From: an uncultured Desulfomonile sp.
GTDB taxonomy: Bacteria; Desulfobacterota; Desulfomonilia; Desulfomonilales; Desulfomonilaceae
Direction of reading: 5' to 3'
NCBI GenBank assembly: GCA_903920415.1
Contig: CAIXMD010000034.1
Location: forward strand, 1-6,535
Length of the DNA: 6,535 nucleotides
The first letter of the stretch is position 1. Each line of letters begins with the position of its first letter. The translations under genes and the position numbers were made by a program. This document shows positions 6,423 to 6,535 of this stretch, piece by piece. Below the pieces are notes generated by a model. It saw only the letters and a list, made by a program, of their open reading frames with translations. It was not told where the DNA came from and made no database searches.

Positions 6423-6535
6423 TTATTTCTTTTGGATAGCCTGAGCCAGGAGCAGGTCAGGTTCAGCCCCATTGTCAAAGACAGCGGTCGACTGAAAGTC
6501 CAAGAAATAGGCGTTGGTATTAATCTTGAATATCG
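6423..6535 (-). CDS. C-terminal end of an unrecognised protein (partial, cut by window edge)
   Basis: The last 36 codons of a gene that begins outside the window, ending at a TAA (6425-6423). The readable tail begins IFKINTNAYFLDF and ends LLLAQAIQKK, and it has no cysteine and no motif I recognise. It ends 31 bases before the hdrB ATG, on the same strand, so it is probably the preceding gene of the same transcript. Position upstream of hdrB makes HdrC a natural guess because hdrC-hdrB-hdrA orders are common, but nothing in these residues proves it. The hdrB reading frame is also open up to the window edge, so the frame choice rests on protein-like composition, a clean stop just before hdrB, and the good hdrB ribosome binding site. 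Confidence 0.5.
   Translation of the reverse strand, partial: IFKINTNAYFLDFQSTAVFDNGAEPDLLLAQAIQKK

Noticed and set aside
6392..6478. Longer HdrB beginning at 6478
   Set aside because: The extra 29 residues are basic and unlike the family, and the ATG at 6391 has a good ribosome binding site and gives the canonical YYPGC start.

Overview
The window is a dense, single-direction cluster of redox genes. Everything supported as real lies on the minus strand, so transcription runs from high to low coordinates. The genes encode parts of a heterodisulfide-reductase (Hdr)-type electron-transfer system. Two of them, an mvhD and an hdrA, are read through in-frame UGA codons best explained as selenocysteine (Sec). 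Sec-containing HdrA and MvhD together, bacterial-type SECIS hairpins directly after each UGA, and a large tandem HdrA suggest an anaerobic bacterium of the Desulfobacterota/deltaproteobacterial kind (sulfate-reducing, syntrophic or aromatic-degrading). The lineage is an inference; no marker gene is present.

Layout in transcription order: (1) 6535-6423, C-terminal end of an unrecognised protein cut by the window edge; (2) 6391-5531, hdrB, 286 aa, with two complete CCG (non-cubane [4Fe-4S]) motifs; (3) 5456-2424, a 1010-aa tandem HdrA with a GTG start, two flavoprotein halves, an HdrA N-terminal-type middle domain and a C-terminal double ferredoxin domain; (4) 2427-2326, a possible 33-codon small ORF in the hdrA-mvhD gap (weak); (5) 2297-1869, mvhD, 142 aa with Sec at residue 68; (6) 1872-742, an HdrD-like protein, 376 aa, whose start overlaps the mvhD stop (ATGA); (7) 741-592, a 150-base gap that can fold into a hairpin inside a longer stem; (8) 591-1, the first 197 residues of a second HdrA with Sec at residue 57, running off the window.

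Working model (inference from families): MvhD passes electrons from an unseen dehydrogenase or hydrogenase to flavin-containing HdrA, which may bifurcate or confurcate them between a ferredoxin-like partner and the CCG proteins HdrB and HdrD-like, where a disulfide or other acceptor is reduced. No catalytic hydrogenase, formate dehydrogenase or benzoyl-CoA reductase subunit lies in the window, so the partner and final substrate cannot be named. The HdrD-like / tandem HdrA / Sec-MvhD combination resembles the BamD/BamE/BamF set of class II benzoyl-CoA reductase complexes, but a separate HdrB and a second HdrA are also present.

The main annotation trap is the two UGA codons. A caller using only the standard code would break mvhD into an 81-aa piece (2339-2094), start the HdrD-like gene 36 codons too early in the wrong frame (1980), and miss the N-terminal part of the second hdrA.
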